Positions 20,982-28,074 of a DNA stretch of 28,074 nt are shown in pieces (the first letter of the stretch is position 1; the number at the start of each line of letters is the position of its first letter). Source of the stretch: a virus; the IMG/VR virus record IMGVR_UViG_3300030105_000998, positions 1 to 28,074 of that record. One strand, 5' to 3'. The notes below the pieces were generated by a model. The model did not search any database. It had not been told where the DNA came from and saw only the letters and a program-made list of their open reading frames with translations. The position numbers were made by a program, and so were the translations under genes.

Positions 20982-21329
20982 TTAATCTATGAACGACCAT
21001 TTACGATCTTCATCTTCAAATTTTACTAAAATAGAATTCCATCCAATTTGTCGAACGTATTCTTTTAAACCTTCTGTTACATCTGTTACAGTTGCACCAA
21101 CCATATCGCCTACAGTTGCTTTTAATGCTACTGATATGCTTGCATTGCTTGTGCCTGATTGATCATTTGCCCACGCTTTTAACATTGTATTTAATGAACC
21201 TGTAAAACCAAGTTCAGTAAGTCCCGCCCTAATTGCATCATTCATCGACATTGCGGAAGTTGTACCCGCTACATCTAAAAAATATTCTTTTAACAAAGAA
21301 TTAATGTGCGTTTTTGTGCCAACTGCCAT
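20982..21329 (-). CDS. Hypothetical protein between capsid and fibre genes (115 aa)
   Basis: The sequence reads MAVGTKTHINSLLKEYFLDV, then MNDAIRAGLTELGFTGSLN, then TLTK-free helical stretch MLKAWANDQSGTSNASIS, then VGATVTDVTEGLKEYVRQIG. Alternating helices and short strands. No family recognised. Position after the major capsid gene suggests a decoration, head-fibre-anchor or head-tail component. ATG at 21329 overlaps the upstream TAA (TAATG). Confidence 0.65.
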   Translation of the reverse strand: MAVGTKTHINSLLKEYFLDVAGTTSAMSMNDAIRAGLTELGFTGSLNTMLKAWANDQSGTSNASISVALKATVGDMVGATVTDVTEGLKEYVRQIGWNSILVKFEDEDRKWSFID

Positions 21330-21478
21330 TATTTAGCCTTTTTTGCTTTCTTTTCTTTTTTTTCTTTTACTTCTTCGCCGTACTTATTGCATTTAATATA
21401 CCTTGCTTTAAAATCTTCTATGCTATGGCGTTTTTCATTAAATTCAATTACATCGCCATTTGGTCTTTTAAAATACAT
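21329..21478 (-). CDS. Small lysine-rich protein after the major capsid gene (49 aa)
   Basis: ATG at 21478, with the stop overlapping the next ATG (TAATG). The product begins MYFKRPNGDVIEFNEKRHSI and ends in a lysine-rich tail (KEKKEKKAKKAK). It is preceded by AAAAAAGGAAAAAAA, a fair ribosome binding site. No family recognised. The basic tail suggests nucleic-acid or capsid contact. Confidence 0.65.
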   Translation of the reverse strand: MYFKRPNGDVIEFNEKRHSIEDFKARYIKCNKYGEEVKEKKEKKAKKAK

Positions 21479-21503
21479 ATTTTTTTTCCTTTTTTAAGAT
21501 ACA

Positions 21504-21520
21504 GGGCGGATAAACCGCCC
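21504..21520 (-). other. Hairpin after the major capsid gene
   Basis: GGGCGG, loop TTTAT, CCGCCC forms a perfect 6-bp GC stem 18 nt after the capsid stop. The following bases (TGTATCTT) are only weakly T-rich, so it may be a leaky terminator or a stabiliser of the capsid mRNA. Confidence 0.6.
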
Positions 21521-21538
21521 CATATCAATTTGCAGTTT

Positions 21539-22423
21539 TTAGCTGACATCTGAAAGTATGTAGACACCGAAGGCATCTTTTACTTCAATTTGTCCCCAAA
21601 AGCCTGTGGCTACGTATTCAGTTGATCGGAATGATGCGTTTCTTTCTGATTCGATTCGCATTAATCCTTCAGGCCCAACAGCTAACCCCATTGCCCCTTT
21701 TGAGAACATAAAGGAAGCAGTATCACCACCGGAACCAACATCGTTCGAAATTTCACCACTAAAATATACATTTATTCCGCCAATTGACGAAACATACCCT
21801 TGTGATAACATTTCTTGCCCTTGTGATCCAAGTAACGAATTTGGCTTTGAATTTGATCCAGTTACCGCAACGTCTACAAGTAAACCTTGTAAACCTTTTG
21901 CGCCCCAAATACCTTGATCGCTCATTACAAGGTTATAGGGAGCGGGTGCGTTTGCTGCACGCAACTGTCTTAACCCGCCGAATATATGATCGATTGTCAA
22001 TGCAGTACCCGCACCGCATTCAGTTTGCGAAAAATTTACGCCAAGTGCTGTGAGGTCTGCGTCTAATTTTGCACCAACGGCATTACCAAGGATATCACCG
22101 GTATTGCCCGCAATATCATCAGCATTTCCCATAACTGCTAAATCAGTCACATCTGCACGTATAACGTGTTCTGATACTGTTGCAGTTCTTGCGGTAGTTG
22201 TCACCGATGTTACTGTTGAATAATCTGAACCATCAGTTGCTGCACCAACAGAGCCGGAAGCTACTGCGGTGTATTCTGGCCATTGCACAGTAATTGCACC
22301 CGGAGGGCATTGTTTTACTGCAACTAAAGGGTACATTACATTTACTTCATTGAAGGCAATGACTGCATCTCCAATGACTTTGTCTAAACCACCGGTTGCG
22401 ACACCGGTATCTGTTTCAGCCAT
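21539..22423 (-). CDS. Major capsid protein (294 aa)
   Basis: This is an HK97-fold-like coat protein. Residues include MAETDTGVATGGLDKVIGDA, then ITVQWPEYTAVASGSVGA, then TARTATVSEHVIRADVTDLA, LRQLRAANAPAPYNLVMSDQ and the C-terminal SERNASFRSTEYVATGFWGQ, 'EVKDAFGVYILS'. 'T.........S.....V..TD.A.' (the E-loop/N-arm border) and the 'R.ASFR.TEYVATGFWG' end are typical of coat proteins of this type. Directly follows a scaffold-like gene and a small gene, and precedes a hairpin. Confidence 0.85.
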   Translation of the reverse strand: MAETDTGVATGGLDKVIGDAVIAFNEVNVMYPLVAVKQCPPGAITVQWPEYTAVASGSVGAATDGSDYSTVTSVTTTARTATVSEHVIRADVTDLAVMGNADDIAGNTGDILGNAVGAKLDADLTALGVNFSQTECGAGTALTIDHIFGGLRQLRAANAPAPYNLVMSDQGIWGAKGLQGLLVDVAVTGSNSKPNSLLGSQGQEMLSQGYVSSIGGINVYFSGEISNDVGSGGDTASFMFSKGAMGLAVGPEGLMRIESERNASFRSTEYVATGFWGQIEVKDAFGVYILSDVS

Positions 22424-22426
22424 ATT

Positions 22427-22657
22427 TTACTCTTTTCTTTTATTAGGGGGAATCCATCCGCCAAAATACTTTTTGGTTGATATTGGTTTACCTTTTTTTG
22501 AATTTGTCGCACGTTCTTCAAGTTCGTTAATCATTTCGTCATAATTGACTGTTTCGCCTTTTATTTTGGCGCGTATATCTCCATCAGGCAAATTCTTTTC
22601 TGATAATTCGCCTTTTGGATCAAGATTAACTCCGAATGGTTTATACTTTTCTACCAT
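22427..22657 (-). CDS. Hypothetical protein between scaffold and capsid genes (76 aa)
   Basis: ATG at 22657 (MVEKYKPFGVNLDPKGELSE). A TTG at 22663 is less likely. The middle has IRAKIKGETVNYDEMINEL, and the C-terminus is GGWIPPNKRKE. No family recognised. It overlaps the end of the scaffold gene by 17 nt and ends three bases before the capsid start. It may be a head-assembly accessory. Confidence 0.6.
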   Translation of the reverse strand: MVEKYKPFGVNLDPKGELSEKNLPDGDIRAKIKGETVNYDEMINELEERATNSKKGKPISTKKYFGGWIPPNKRKE

Positions 22658-23195
22658 AACCAACTGTTATCCCGCCTTTTTGTCTGCTGTTTGTTTTATA
22701 ACCTTTTGGATCATTGGTTGCCCATTCTGCCATTGAAGTATATCCACCATAAGCACCCGGAGATTGATTATCAACCTTTACGTTTACAGGGAGTGAATAT
22801 GCTTGCGCCAAATCCTGAAGTGCATCAAGTGAATGCCCCTTGAATTTATCTTGTTTTGATTCGGGCAAACGCTCAAGTAATTCTTGACGGCGTTTTGCCT
22901 CGTATGTATCCAAGCGTTCTTTAAAAGGAGAAAGCGTTTCAATTGTATTTTGCAGTTCGGAAATAAGTTCATCTTTTTTTCCATCTGCAGACATCGTCTC
23001 TTGCCTTCTCTTTTCATCTTTTGCATCTCGTTCAGCTAATCTGGACTCAAGATTTCTTATCTTTTCCTTTTTTGCCATAACTTCGTGCAATAACTCGGAT
23101 TGCCCGGTGGTCTCCGGTGTGGCTTGATTATTCGTTGCCATTTCGTTGCTCTGTGCTTGAGCGTTCTCGCGCACGTTTTCTTGTGCTTCAGACAT
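22641..23195 (-). CDS. Putative scaffold protein (184 aa)
   Basis: The protein is highly charged and predicted coiled coil (KKEKIRNLESRLAERDAKDE, then ISELQNTIETLSPFKERLDT) with a disordered Gln/Asn/Glu N-terminus and a Gly/Tyr-rich C-terminus ending GITVGYGRKV. Location directly before the capsid gene, helical nature and size fit a scaffold. C-terminal basic residues are where scaffolds usually contact the coat. Identity is inferred from context, not from a family motif. Confidence 0.7.
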   Translation of the reverse strand: MSEAQENVRENAQAQSNEMATNNQATPETTGQSELLHEVMAKKEKIRNLESRLAERDAKDEKRRQETMSADGKKDELISELQNTIETLSPFKERLDTYEAKRRQELLERLPESKQDKFKGHSLDALQDLAQAYSLPVNVKVDNQSPGAYGGYTSMAEWATNDPKGYKTNSRQKGGITVGYGRKV

Positions 23196-23227
23196 TATAA
23201 ATGCCCCCTTCTTTTGTTAATAAAATT

Positions 23228-23686
23228 TTATCCAACTTTTACGTTAATCGGTTTACTTGCATATTTTTTTATGTTTTTTCCTACATAATTAGCTATGTTT
23301 TTTATTATTTCTTTTTCATTTTTATCATTAACGCCGAAAATATTTCTTCCTTTATCTGCATTACCTTTAACTTTTAATCCATCTCTAAATAAAATATTTA
23401 CCCCTATATTTGTTGGCTTTTGTGCTGATATAGAATTTAACATTTGCCCTGTTAATCTTAAATTAGGTGGATTAGTTTGCTTGGATGTACTTACACCTTT
23501 TGCCCCCGCTTTACCAGAGGTTTTTTTTAAAGCGTATTCCGATGAATACTTTTTGAATTTATAACTTTTATTATTTTTATCTGTGCCTATGCCCTTATCT
23601 GAATCTTTAACAATTTTGGTTGCAGCTTTTCCACCTACGCTTGCCCATAATGATTTAGGGAGTTTTAAAATATCTTCTGTTTTCAT
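23228..23686 (-). CDS. Virion morphogenesis (gpG / HK97 gp10-like) protein (152 aa)
   Basis: The protein has an N-terminal basic region (LKLPKSLWASVGGKAATKIV), a 'NLRLTGQMLNSISAQK' segment and a 'GKNIKKYASKPINVKVG' end. 'P.LRLTG.ML.SI' followed by 'NADKGRNIFG.......I..IA.Y' is the Mu gpG / phage virion morphogenesis pattern ('L..TG.L..SI...........G.....Y...H..G', 'R.FLG'). It is thought to work in head or head-tail joining. ATG at 23686 overlaps the Mu F-like gene by 4 nt. Confidence 0.7.
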   Translation of the reverse strand: MKTEDILKLPKSLWASVGGKAATKIVKDSDKGIGTDKNNKSYKFKKYSSEYALKKTSGKAGAKGVSTSKQTNPPNLRLTGQMLNSISAQKPTNIGVNILFRDGLKVKGNADKGRNIFGVNDKNEKEIIKNIANYVGKNIKKYASKPINVKVG

Positions 23687-24369
23687 TTAACCATCCATGA
23701 ATGACGGCAATTAAATCCACCACGTACACCGAAAGGCGTATTGCTTGAATTGACTTCTGACTCTGTATATCCTTTAGCCGGTTCGCCAGACAATGTTGAT
23801 TGACATTCATCTCTGGTTGTTGCATCAAGCGGCCCAACGTAAGTCCATTTAACATCTGCGCCCTCAAATACTTTATGCCTTGCCACATCATCAAACTGTC
23901 GTATACCATCATTGACCGAAACATTTAATTGATGCGTTTCAAGCTTAACTGTATCCGCTAAACGATCAACAATTGATGAAGGTCTTTCACCTGATATAAT
24001 CCCTTTAAATAATCCATCTTTTAAATCGTTTGCATAAATCGTTGCTTTTCCTAATAAACTTTCTGCTTCTAAATCTTGCAATAATTCAAGCTGTGCAACT
24101 GTTGCACCTTTAATTGTTTTAATACCTCTTTTTTTTGCTTCTGTGGCTATTGCTTTAACTTCTCCATTGTATGATTGCATTAAACCATTTACCGCATTTG
24201 TATACCCGCTATTTAATAATTCTTGAAAAAAATCTAATTCTTTTGCAATTGCAACTAATTCAGTATCTGATAAATTATTCATACCTTGAGCAATTTTTTT
24301 AAGATCATTAAGCAATTTTTTCTCAATTTTTTTGATTTGACTCATAAATTTTTTTACAGGATCAGCCAC
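23683..24369 (-). CDS. Phage Mu F-like minor head protein (228 aa)
   Basis: The C-terminal 50 residues carry TYVGPLDATTRDECQSTLSG, then 'NTPFGVRGGFNCRHSWMV', the SPP1 gp7 / Mu gpF signature ('D..TR..C....G......E.......P......CRH'). The N-terminal 150 residues are helical (KIEKKLLNDLKKIAQGMNNL). Members are portal-associated minor head proteins, involved in head assembly and possibly DNA ejection. Located directly after the portal with an 8-nt overlap. Confidence 0.85.
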   Translation of the reverse strand: MADPVKKFMSQIKKIEKKLLNDLKKIAQGMNNLSDTELVAIAKELDFFQELLNSGYTNAVNGLMQSYNGEVKAIATEAKKRGIKTIKGATVAQLELLQDLEAESLLGKATIYANDLKDGLFKGIISGERPSSIVDRLADTVKLETHQLNVSVNDGIRQFDDVARHKVFEGADVKWTYVGPLDATTRDECQSTLSGEPAKGYTESEVNSSNTPFGVRGGFNCRHSWMVK

Positions 24370-25681
24370 TTAAAATCCTTTGCAATGGTGTAGTTGGTTG
24401 CTGCGCTTCTGCTTCTTTCTTCTTGTTCTCATCTACTCGGTCTATTAATTTTTGCAATTCTTCTTTCGATATGTCTGGATTAAAATATTTAATTAGATCA
24501 GTACGATCCATTAAACCTTTTGCCATCATAAATTCTAATCGTTCAAATTCTTGTTTTTGGTCTGTTGGAAATTCGACCTCTGCAAAGTCCACAACATAAT
24601 TCTCGCCCAGATCTTTGCCTGTATGTACACGGATAATCTCGCGATCAACTTCATATCTTTCACTTTCCCAGTCACGCCATTTAGGTATGTCTGATGTGCG
24701 TGATTCCATATTTTCCATTTCCATTAGGCGTAACGCTGCACCACTTGGTGCTGTTCCAGATTCATCCCATTTAATACGCAAATGATTATTAATTGCCGTT
24801 TGATTAGCAAATGATTTAGCAACTTCGATCATCTGTTGAAGGTTGGCCGGTGAAGATTGAAAAGAAAATGAACTTTCTGGGGGTAGTAAAAGCACACGAT
24901 CAATACCAAGCTTCATATGGGTTGCTTCTTCAACTCCTGTGACTACAGGCTGCCCAAATGCAAAGCGTGTGGCTAATGCGATTTCTGTATTAACAATACC
25001 AATTTGCACAGCTGCACGAATAACATCGGATGCGCCTGTTGTATATTCGGCAAAAGTTACCGGCAATATTCCGTATGGATTTAATCCATCTTCCCTGACT
25101 TGTATTATTCTTCCGGCTTGATCATACTTAAAATGCTTACCCGGCACGCCATCCATATCTTTTGACCAATAAACAAATATGCGGTTGTTCCTATAATCTC
25201 TGCTTACTTCATACGATACCGCAAAAGGTTCGGAATCTCCTTCAACGTAATATCTTTTGAAAAAAGGTATAATATCATAATTTAATTTATCTTTTTCCCA
25301 TTTACTTCGGAACGCCATGCACCCAGTTAGCCAAGTAGTTTCCGCATATTCTTGTGCTTTAGTATCTAAATGATGTGCTATATTCATATAATCTTTGGCA
25401 ATCTCGCCATTAAGTATACGTTTTACGGGGTTTTTGAATACCATACTTCTTGCCCTTGCAAAGCGTGGCACAACCTTTTGTGGAAATGCCGGCACTTGGC
25501 TCAATGTCGAAGAACTAAACCATTGCTCAATGTGTTGATCTACGTTCCTGTGATAATAAAAATCTAAAGCGGTTGCACGTTCAGCATCTTCGTTTGATTT
25601 TAAAGCATTTTGTGATCTTCTGATAGATTCTAAAACCATTTTTTCTGAATAATCTGGTAACACTACATCATTAACTGTCAT
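24362..25681 (-). CDS. Portal protein (439 aa)
   Basis: The N-terminus reads MTVNDVVLPDYSEKMVLESI, then FYYHRNVDQHIEQWF, RARSMVFKNPVKRILNG, a segment 'FKRYYVEGDSEPFAVSYEVSRD', 'YGILPVTFAEYTTGASDVI' and a helical C-terminus with 'MKLGIDRVLLLPPESSFSFQ'. This is the portal pattern (clip/stem/wing domains) seen in SPP1-like phages. The gene lies between terminase large and the Mu F-like gene, as expected. It forms the ring through which DNA enters the head. Confidence 0.85.
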   Translation of the reverse strand: MTVNDVVLPDYSEKMVLESIRRSQNALKSNEDAERATALDFYYHRNVDQHIEQWFSSSTLSQVPAFPQKVVPRFARARSMVFKNPVKRILNGEIAKDYMNIAHHLDTKAQEYAETTWLTGCMAFRSKWEKDKLNYDIIPFFKRYYVEGDSEPFAVSYEVSRDYRNNRIFVYWSKDMDGVPGKHFKYDQAGRIIQVREDGLNPYGILPVTFAEYTTGASDVIRAAVQIGIVNTEIALATRFAFGQPVVTGVEEATHMKLGIDRVLLLPPESSFSFQSSPANLQQMIEVAKSFANQTAINNHLRIKWDESGTAPSGAALRLMEMENMESRTSDIPKWRDWESERYEVDREIIRVHTGKDLGENYVVDFAEVEFPTDQKQEFERLEFMMAKGLMDRTDLIKYFNPDISKEELQKLIDRVDENKKKEAEAQQPTTPLQRILSG

Positions 25682-25845
25682 ACGTCATACATCCAATTTT
25701 TATTTGTTATTGAACTCATTGCTTGAGTTTCGTATAAATGCTTTTGTGCTTCCCTATATCTTTTGTCTGTTCTGATCCCAAGTATCCATAAACCAATAAA
25801 TGTACAATTAAACGCAATTGATAAACCGAATAAAAATGCTACCAT
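25678..25845 (-). CDS. Small membrane protein between terminase and portal (55 aa)
   Basis: Starting at ATG 25845 the sequence is MVAFLFGLSIAFNCTFIGLW, a hydrophobic span, followed by a polar tail (TDKRYREAQKHLYETQ). A longer GTG-started form (25884) would overlap the terminase by 46 nt, so it is less likely. The 7-nt overlap of the ATG form with the terminase gene and 4-nt overlap with the portal gene fit the compact operon. Function unknown; packaging-site anchoring at the membrane is only speculation. Confidence 0.5.
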   Translation of the reverse strand: MVAFLFGLSIAFNCTFIGLWILGIRTDKRYREAQKHLYETQAMSSITNKNWMYDV

Positions 25846-27041
25846 GTTTGCGATACGCCAATTTTTTTCGTTATAGAAAAGCACATTTCCAAAAAATAAC
25901 TACACGCATCAAGTGCGTGCGTAAGCTCAATATTTGATTTGTCAATACCGCCTTTTTTATCTCGTTGCACTTGCTCTAAATCTTTTATTAAATATATACA
26001 TTTGGGATCAATTGTCATCCCTATTTTTCCATTTGCATCAATTAGCTTTCTATTTAATGCGTTTAATCTATCTATATGTGAGGGGTGTGCTTTTCTTGCT
26101 TTTACAGAAAAACCAAATTCACGTAATAAAGCAAAATCTGATTTATTAGATGTGGTGCTTCTTGCATTCCCGGCCGGATCTGGATAGCAATTAAACACAT
26201 CCGGATGCTTTGCCCGCATTAATTTTGCCATTTTTTCGGTGTTGGAATTTGATTGCCGTATTTCATCGTAATAGTGTACTGTGCCATCAGTATACTCACA
26301 ACCAAGCACGGCGGTCATAAAATCCACGTTCATGTCCATGCCCCACCATTTCTTTGATGATATGTCCGTTGCTTTTTTAAGGTGTATTTCCCTATCGAAA
26401 TTGTATGCTGCACGATTGCCGGTTGATTCGAAAGATGATTCCATTTCTTGACGATACAGCCTTGCGTCCATATTTGATTTGATGCGTTCGATCTCGTCTT
26501 TATCAACAAAGCCACCCTCTATTGTCTTAAATTGCCAAGATTTCCAATCTTTATCGGATTGCCCTTTCATATATAAATCATACATAGCGTTGTAACCTGA
26601 AGGAGTACCGATAAACATCGCATCGCCTTTTGATGTTGCTAACATTGGCAAGATAATTTCTTCCCATACATGGGGTTTAAAATATGCGTACTCATCCAAA
26701 ATGACTTTAAAAATTCCTGCACCTCGTAAACTATCTTCATTGTCCGCACCTTTGATATGAATCGATGCCCCATTGGTCAAAGTAACCGATAATTCGGATT
26801 CGTTTATTTTTGCTTCCGTATGATGCCGAAAAAGTTGTCTCAATATTGGCCACGCTATCATCTTGCCCTGTCGATATGTTGGTGCTATGTACCACCTTGA
26901 TTCGTTTGCAATAAGTTCGGGCGAAAGCAGCCACATTAACGCAAGATGCGTCTTTCCCCATCTTCTCCCCGCAACAATTACTTTGAACCGATGTTTGTCC
27001 TTGATTATTTCTTTTCTTATTGCGTTTATTTGCCATTTCAT
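25839..27041 (-). CDS. terL: Terminase large subunit (400 aa)
   Basis: The ATPase part has Walker A AGRRWGKT (residues 24-31), Walker B VILDE (113-117) and the coupling motif IGTPSG (144-149). The RuvC/RNase H-like nuclease part has GMDMN (D236), YPDPAG (D288) and THALDA (D378). All key residues are present, so the enzyme should be active: it hydrolyses ATP to pump DNA through the portal and cuts the concatemer. ATG at 27041, overlapping the small subunit stop by 4 nt. At 400 aa it is at the short end for this family. Confidence 0.95.
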   Translation of the reverse strand: MKWQINAIRKEIIKDKHRFKVIVAGRRWGKTHLALMWLLSPELIANESRWYIAPTYRQGKMIAWPILRQLFRHHTEAKINESELSVTLTNGASIHIKGADNEDSLRGAGIFKVILDEYAYFKPHVWEEIILPMLATSKGDAMFIGTPSGYNAMYDLYMKGQSDKDWKSWQFKTIEGGFVDKDEIERIKSNMDARLYRQEMESSFESTGNRAAYNFDREIHLKKATDISSKKWWGMDMNVDFMTAVLGCEYTDGTVHYYDEIRQSNSNTEKMAKLMRAKHPDVFNCYPDPAGNARSTTSNKSDFALLREFGFSVKARKAHPSHIDRLNALNRKLIDANGKIGMTIDPKCIYLIKDLEQVQRDKKGGIDKSNIELTHALDACSYFLEMCFSITKKIGVSQTW

Positions 27042-27349
27042 TCCTCAAAATCAAATACTTTAATTGGTTCAGATTTTACTGTTGTTTCTCTAAACTCTGT
27101 TGGCTTGCCTTCAGTACGATCAGCAATAAACTGAACCGCCCACGATTTGCCTTCCAATGCGTATTGAAATACTTTATACATTACCACATCAAGTTTGCTT
27201 TTGCCATCTGTTGTACCTTCTTCATCGCCTATCTTGTGAAGTATGTCTGGTATTGATAGGCTCCCCTTTGGTCTGCCATTAGGATTGCCAGATACACCAG
27301 ACTTAAATTGTCCGTTTAATCTCCTGTTATCGCCTGTAACATCAGGCAT
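27038..27349 (-). CDS. terS: Putative terminase small subunit (103 aa)
   Basis: The N-terminal NGQFKSGVSGNPNGRPKGS (about 11-29) is the 'G.SGNP.GRPKG' segment of the DUF5681 family, frequently found in place of classical small terminases upstream of terL. The following helical part (SIPDILHKIGDEE, then VVMYKVFQYALEGKSWAVQF) continues with FIADRTEGKP, typical of the family ('AI..L.DR.EGKP'). DNA recognition for packaging is the assumed role. ATG at 27349 overlaps the methyltransferase stop by 8 nt. Confidence 0.75.
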   Translation of the reverse strand: MPDVTGDNRRLNGQFKSGVSGNPNGRPKGSLSIPDILHKIGDEEGTTDGKSKLDVVMYKVFQYALEGKSWAVQFIADRTEGKPTEFRETTVKSEPIKVFDFEE

Positions 27350-28074
27350 TTGCTGCCTCGAATCTTTCTGCCTTGTTTCCTGTATAATCTTCCCAACGCT
27401 TAATAATTACATCGCAGTAATGTGGATCAATCTCCATTCCATAACACTTGCGATTAGTCTTTTCACAAGCGATTAGCGTTGAGCCAGAGCCTAAAAATAA
27501 ATCAACGACATTATTACCATTATATTTATCAAAAAACCACAACACTAAATCTATTGGCTTTTGAGTGGGATGGTGTCTTTTTTTGTCAAACTCTTTTTCT
27601 GTACCAAAAATTCCCGCCCATTTTATTCTTGCAATATCTCTTTTATGCTTTGATTTACTCCAACATAACTCAAAACAACTGCCATACATTTTATCAGCAC
27701 TATCATCTAATCTTTTATCCCACACAATCCAAGAATTTCCTTTAGGTAAATATTCAGCGTAATAATCTCCACCCCACCAAAATTGTTCTTTGCAATAATC
27801 AAAATAATTTAAAACAAGTGTTGGATTAAATTGTTTGTCATCCCCTATTATTGGATTATGATAATCTCCACCCGTTTTACCTTTAAACATTTTTGACTTC
27901 ATAGAGCTATAATCAGTATCAAGATTCATACCATAAGGAGGATCAGTAAACACCATATCAGCCTTCTGCCCATCCATCAATCGTTCTACATCTTCCTTCT
28001 TTGTCGCATCCCCACATAATAAACGATGCTCTCCTAATATCCATAAATCGCCTTGCTGCGTAATAGCTTCTTCT
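27342..28074 (-). CDS. ParB-domain/DNA methyltransferase, C-terminal part (cut by the right edge)
   Basis: The catalytic half: VFTDPPYGMN, with DPPY at 27944-27933, near the start of the domain, and the AdoMet-binding FLGSGST close to the end (VDLFLGSGSTLIACEKTN). DPPY before FxGxG is the beta-class order. These enzymes methylate N6 of adenine or N4 of cytosine. HHPTQKPI is also typical of the family. The piece begins in the middle of codons EEAITQQGD and lacks the ParB domain found at 1-542. The two pieces share the 108-bp overlap and form one 388-aa protein when the ends are joined. No restriction partner is visible, so it is an orphan methylase, probably for self-protection. Confidence 0.9.
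   Translation of the reverse strand, partial: EEAITQQGDLWILGEHRLLCGDATKKEDVERLMDGQKADMVFTDPPYGMNLDTDYSSMKSKMFKGKTGGDYHNPIIGDDKQFNPTLVLNYFDYCKEQFWWGGDYYAEYLPKGNSWIVWDKRLDDSADKMYGSCFELCWSKSKHKRDIARIKWAGIFGTEKEFDKKRHHPTQKPIDLVLWFFDKYNGNNVVDLFLGSGSTLIACEKTNRKCYGMEIDPHYCDVIIKRWEDYTGNKAERFEAANA
27967..28074. repeat. Right copy of imperfect 108-bp terminal repeat
   Basis: It aligns to 1-108 without gaps, with six mismatches. All of them are silent third-position changes in the methyltransferase frame. Collapsing the two copies gives a circle of 27,966 bp. Confidence 0.9.

Noticed and set aside
1-28074. CRISPR array, tRNA genes, integrase or reverse transcriptase (diversity-generating element)
   Set aside because: I looked for regular short repeats with spacers, tRNA-like cloverleaf sequences with conserved loop bases, tyrosine or serine recombinase motifs and the YADD reverse-transcriptase motif. 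None was recognised, though a reading by eye could miss a divergent tRNA.

Overview
The window looks like an essentially complete, gene-dense, AT-rich genome of an uncultured tailed bacteriophage, probably with a long non-contractile tail: it has a major tail protein, a tail assembly chaperone pair and a short tape measure, and no sheath, baseplate or integrase gene was recognised. Every credible gene is on the minus strand. The first 108 bases (1-108) and the last 108 bases (27967-28074) are homologous, with six differences that are all third-codon-position and silent. One gene is cut by both window edges. Joining the ends gives a circle of about 27,966 bp and restores one ParB-domain/DNA-methyltransferase gene of about 388 codons. 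A circularly permuted or terminally redundant phage contig is the simplest reading. The host cannot be named from the sequence. The mix of families resembles marine uncultured phages, but that is an impression from memory.

Late module, read leftwards from the right edge: ParB-methyltransferase, small terminase, large terminase (25839-27041), a small membrane protein, portal, Mu F-like head protein, virion morphogenesis protein, scaffold, major capsid protein (21539-22423), two small genes, an 873-aa repeat-built fibre (18311-20932) and a lysis cluster placed between head and tail genes (16725-18005). Then come a neck or adaptor candidate, a tail-terminator candidate, the major tail protein, the chaperone pair with an A AAA AAA slippery site (13799-13805), the tape measure (11927-13387), a tail hub candidate, another tail protein and three small membrane or lipoprotein genes. 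A strong intrinsic terminator at 7629-7670 closes this transcript.

Early module, 7552 down to 543: small unknown proteins, a 57-aa XRE-type regulator (6456-6629), a palindrome-dense intergenic element (6269-6446), a possible ssDNA-annealing protein, a replisome-organiser-like protein, a NinG-like HNH nuclease, a DnaQ-like exonuclease flanked by zinc ribbons, a DUF3310 protein, a sigma-region-4-like regulator and a zinc-ribbon protein. No DNA polymerase, helicase or primase is recognisable, so replication probably relies on host enzymes recruited by the organiser. Genes are packed with stop/start overlaps (TAATG, ATGA, TTGA), and several starts appear to be TTG. Seven genes of 61 aa or less were found by direct reading: 543-722, 754-930, 3832-3999, 6456-6629, 16725-16910, 17853-18005 and 21329-21478.
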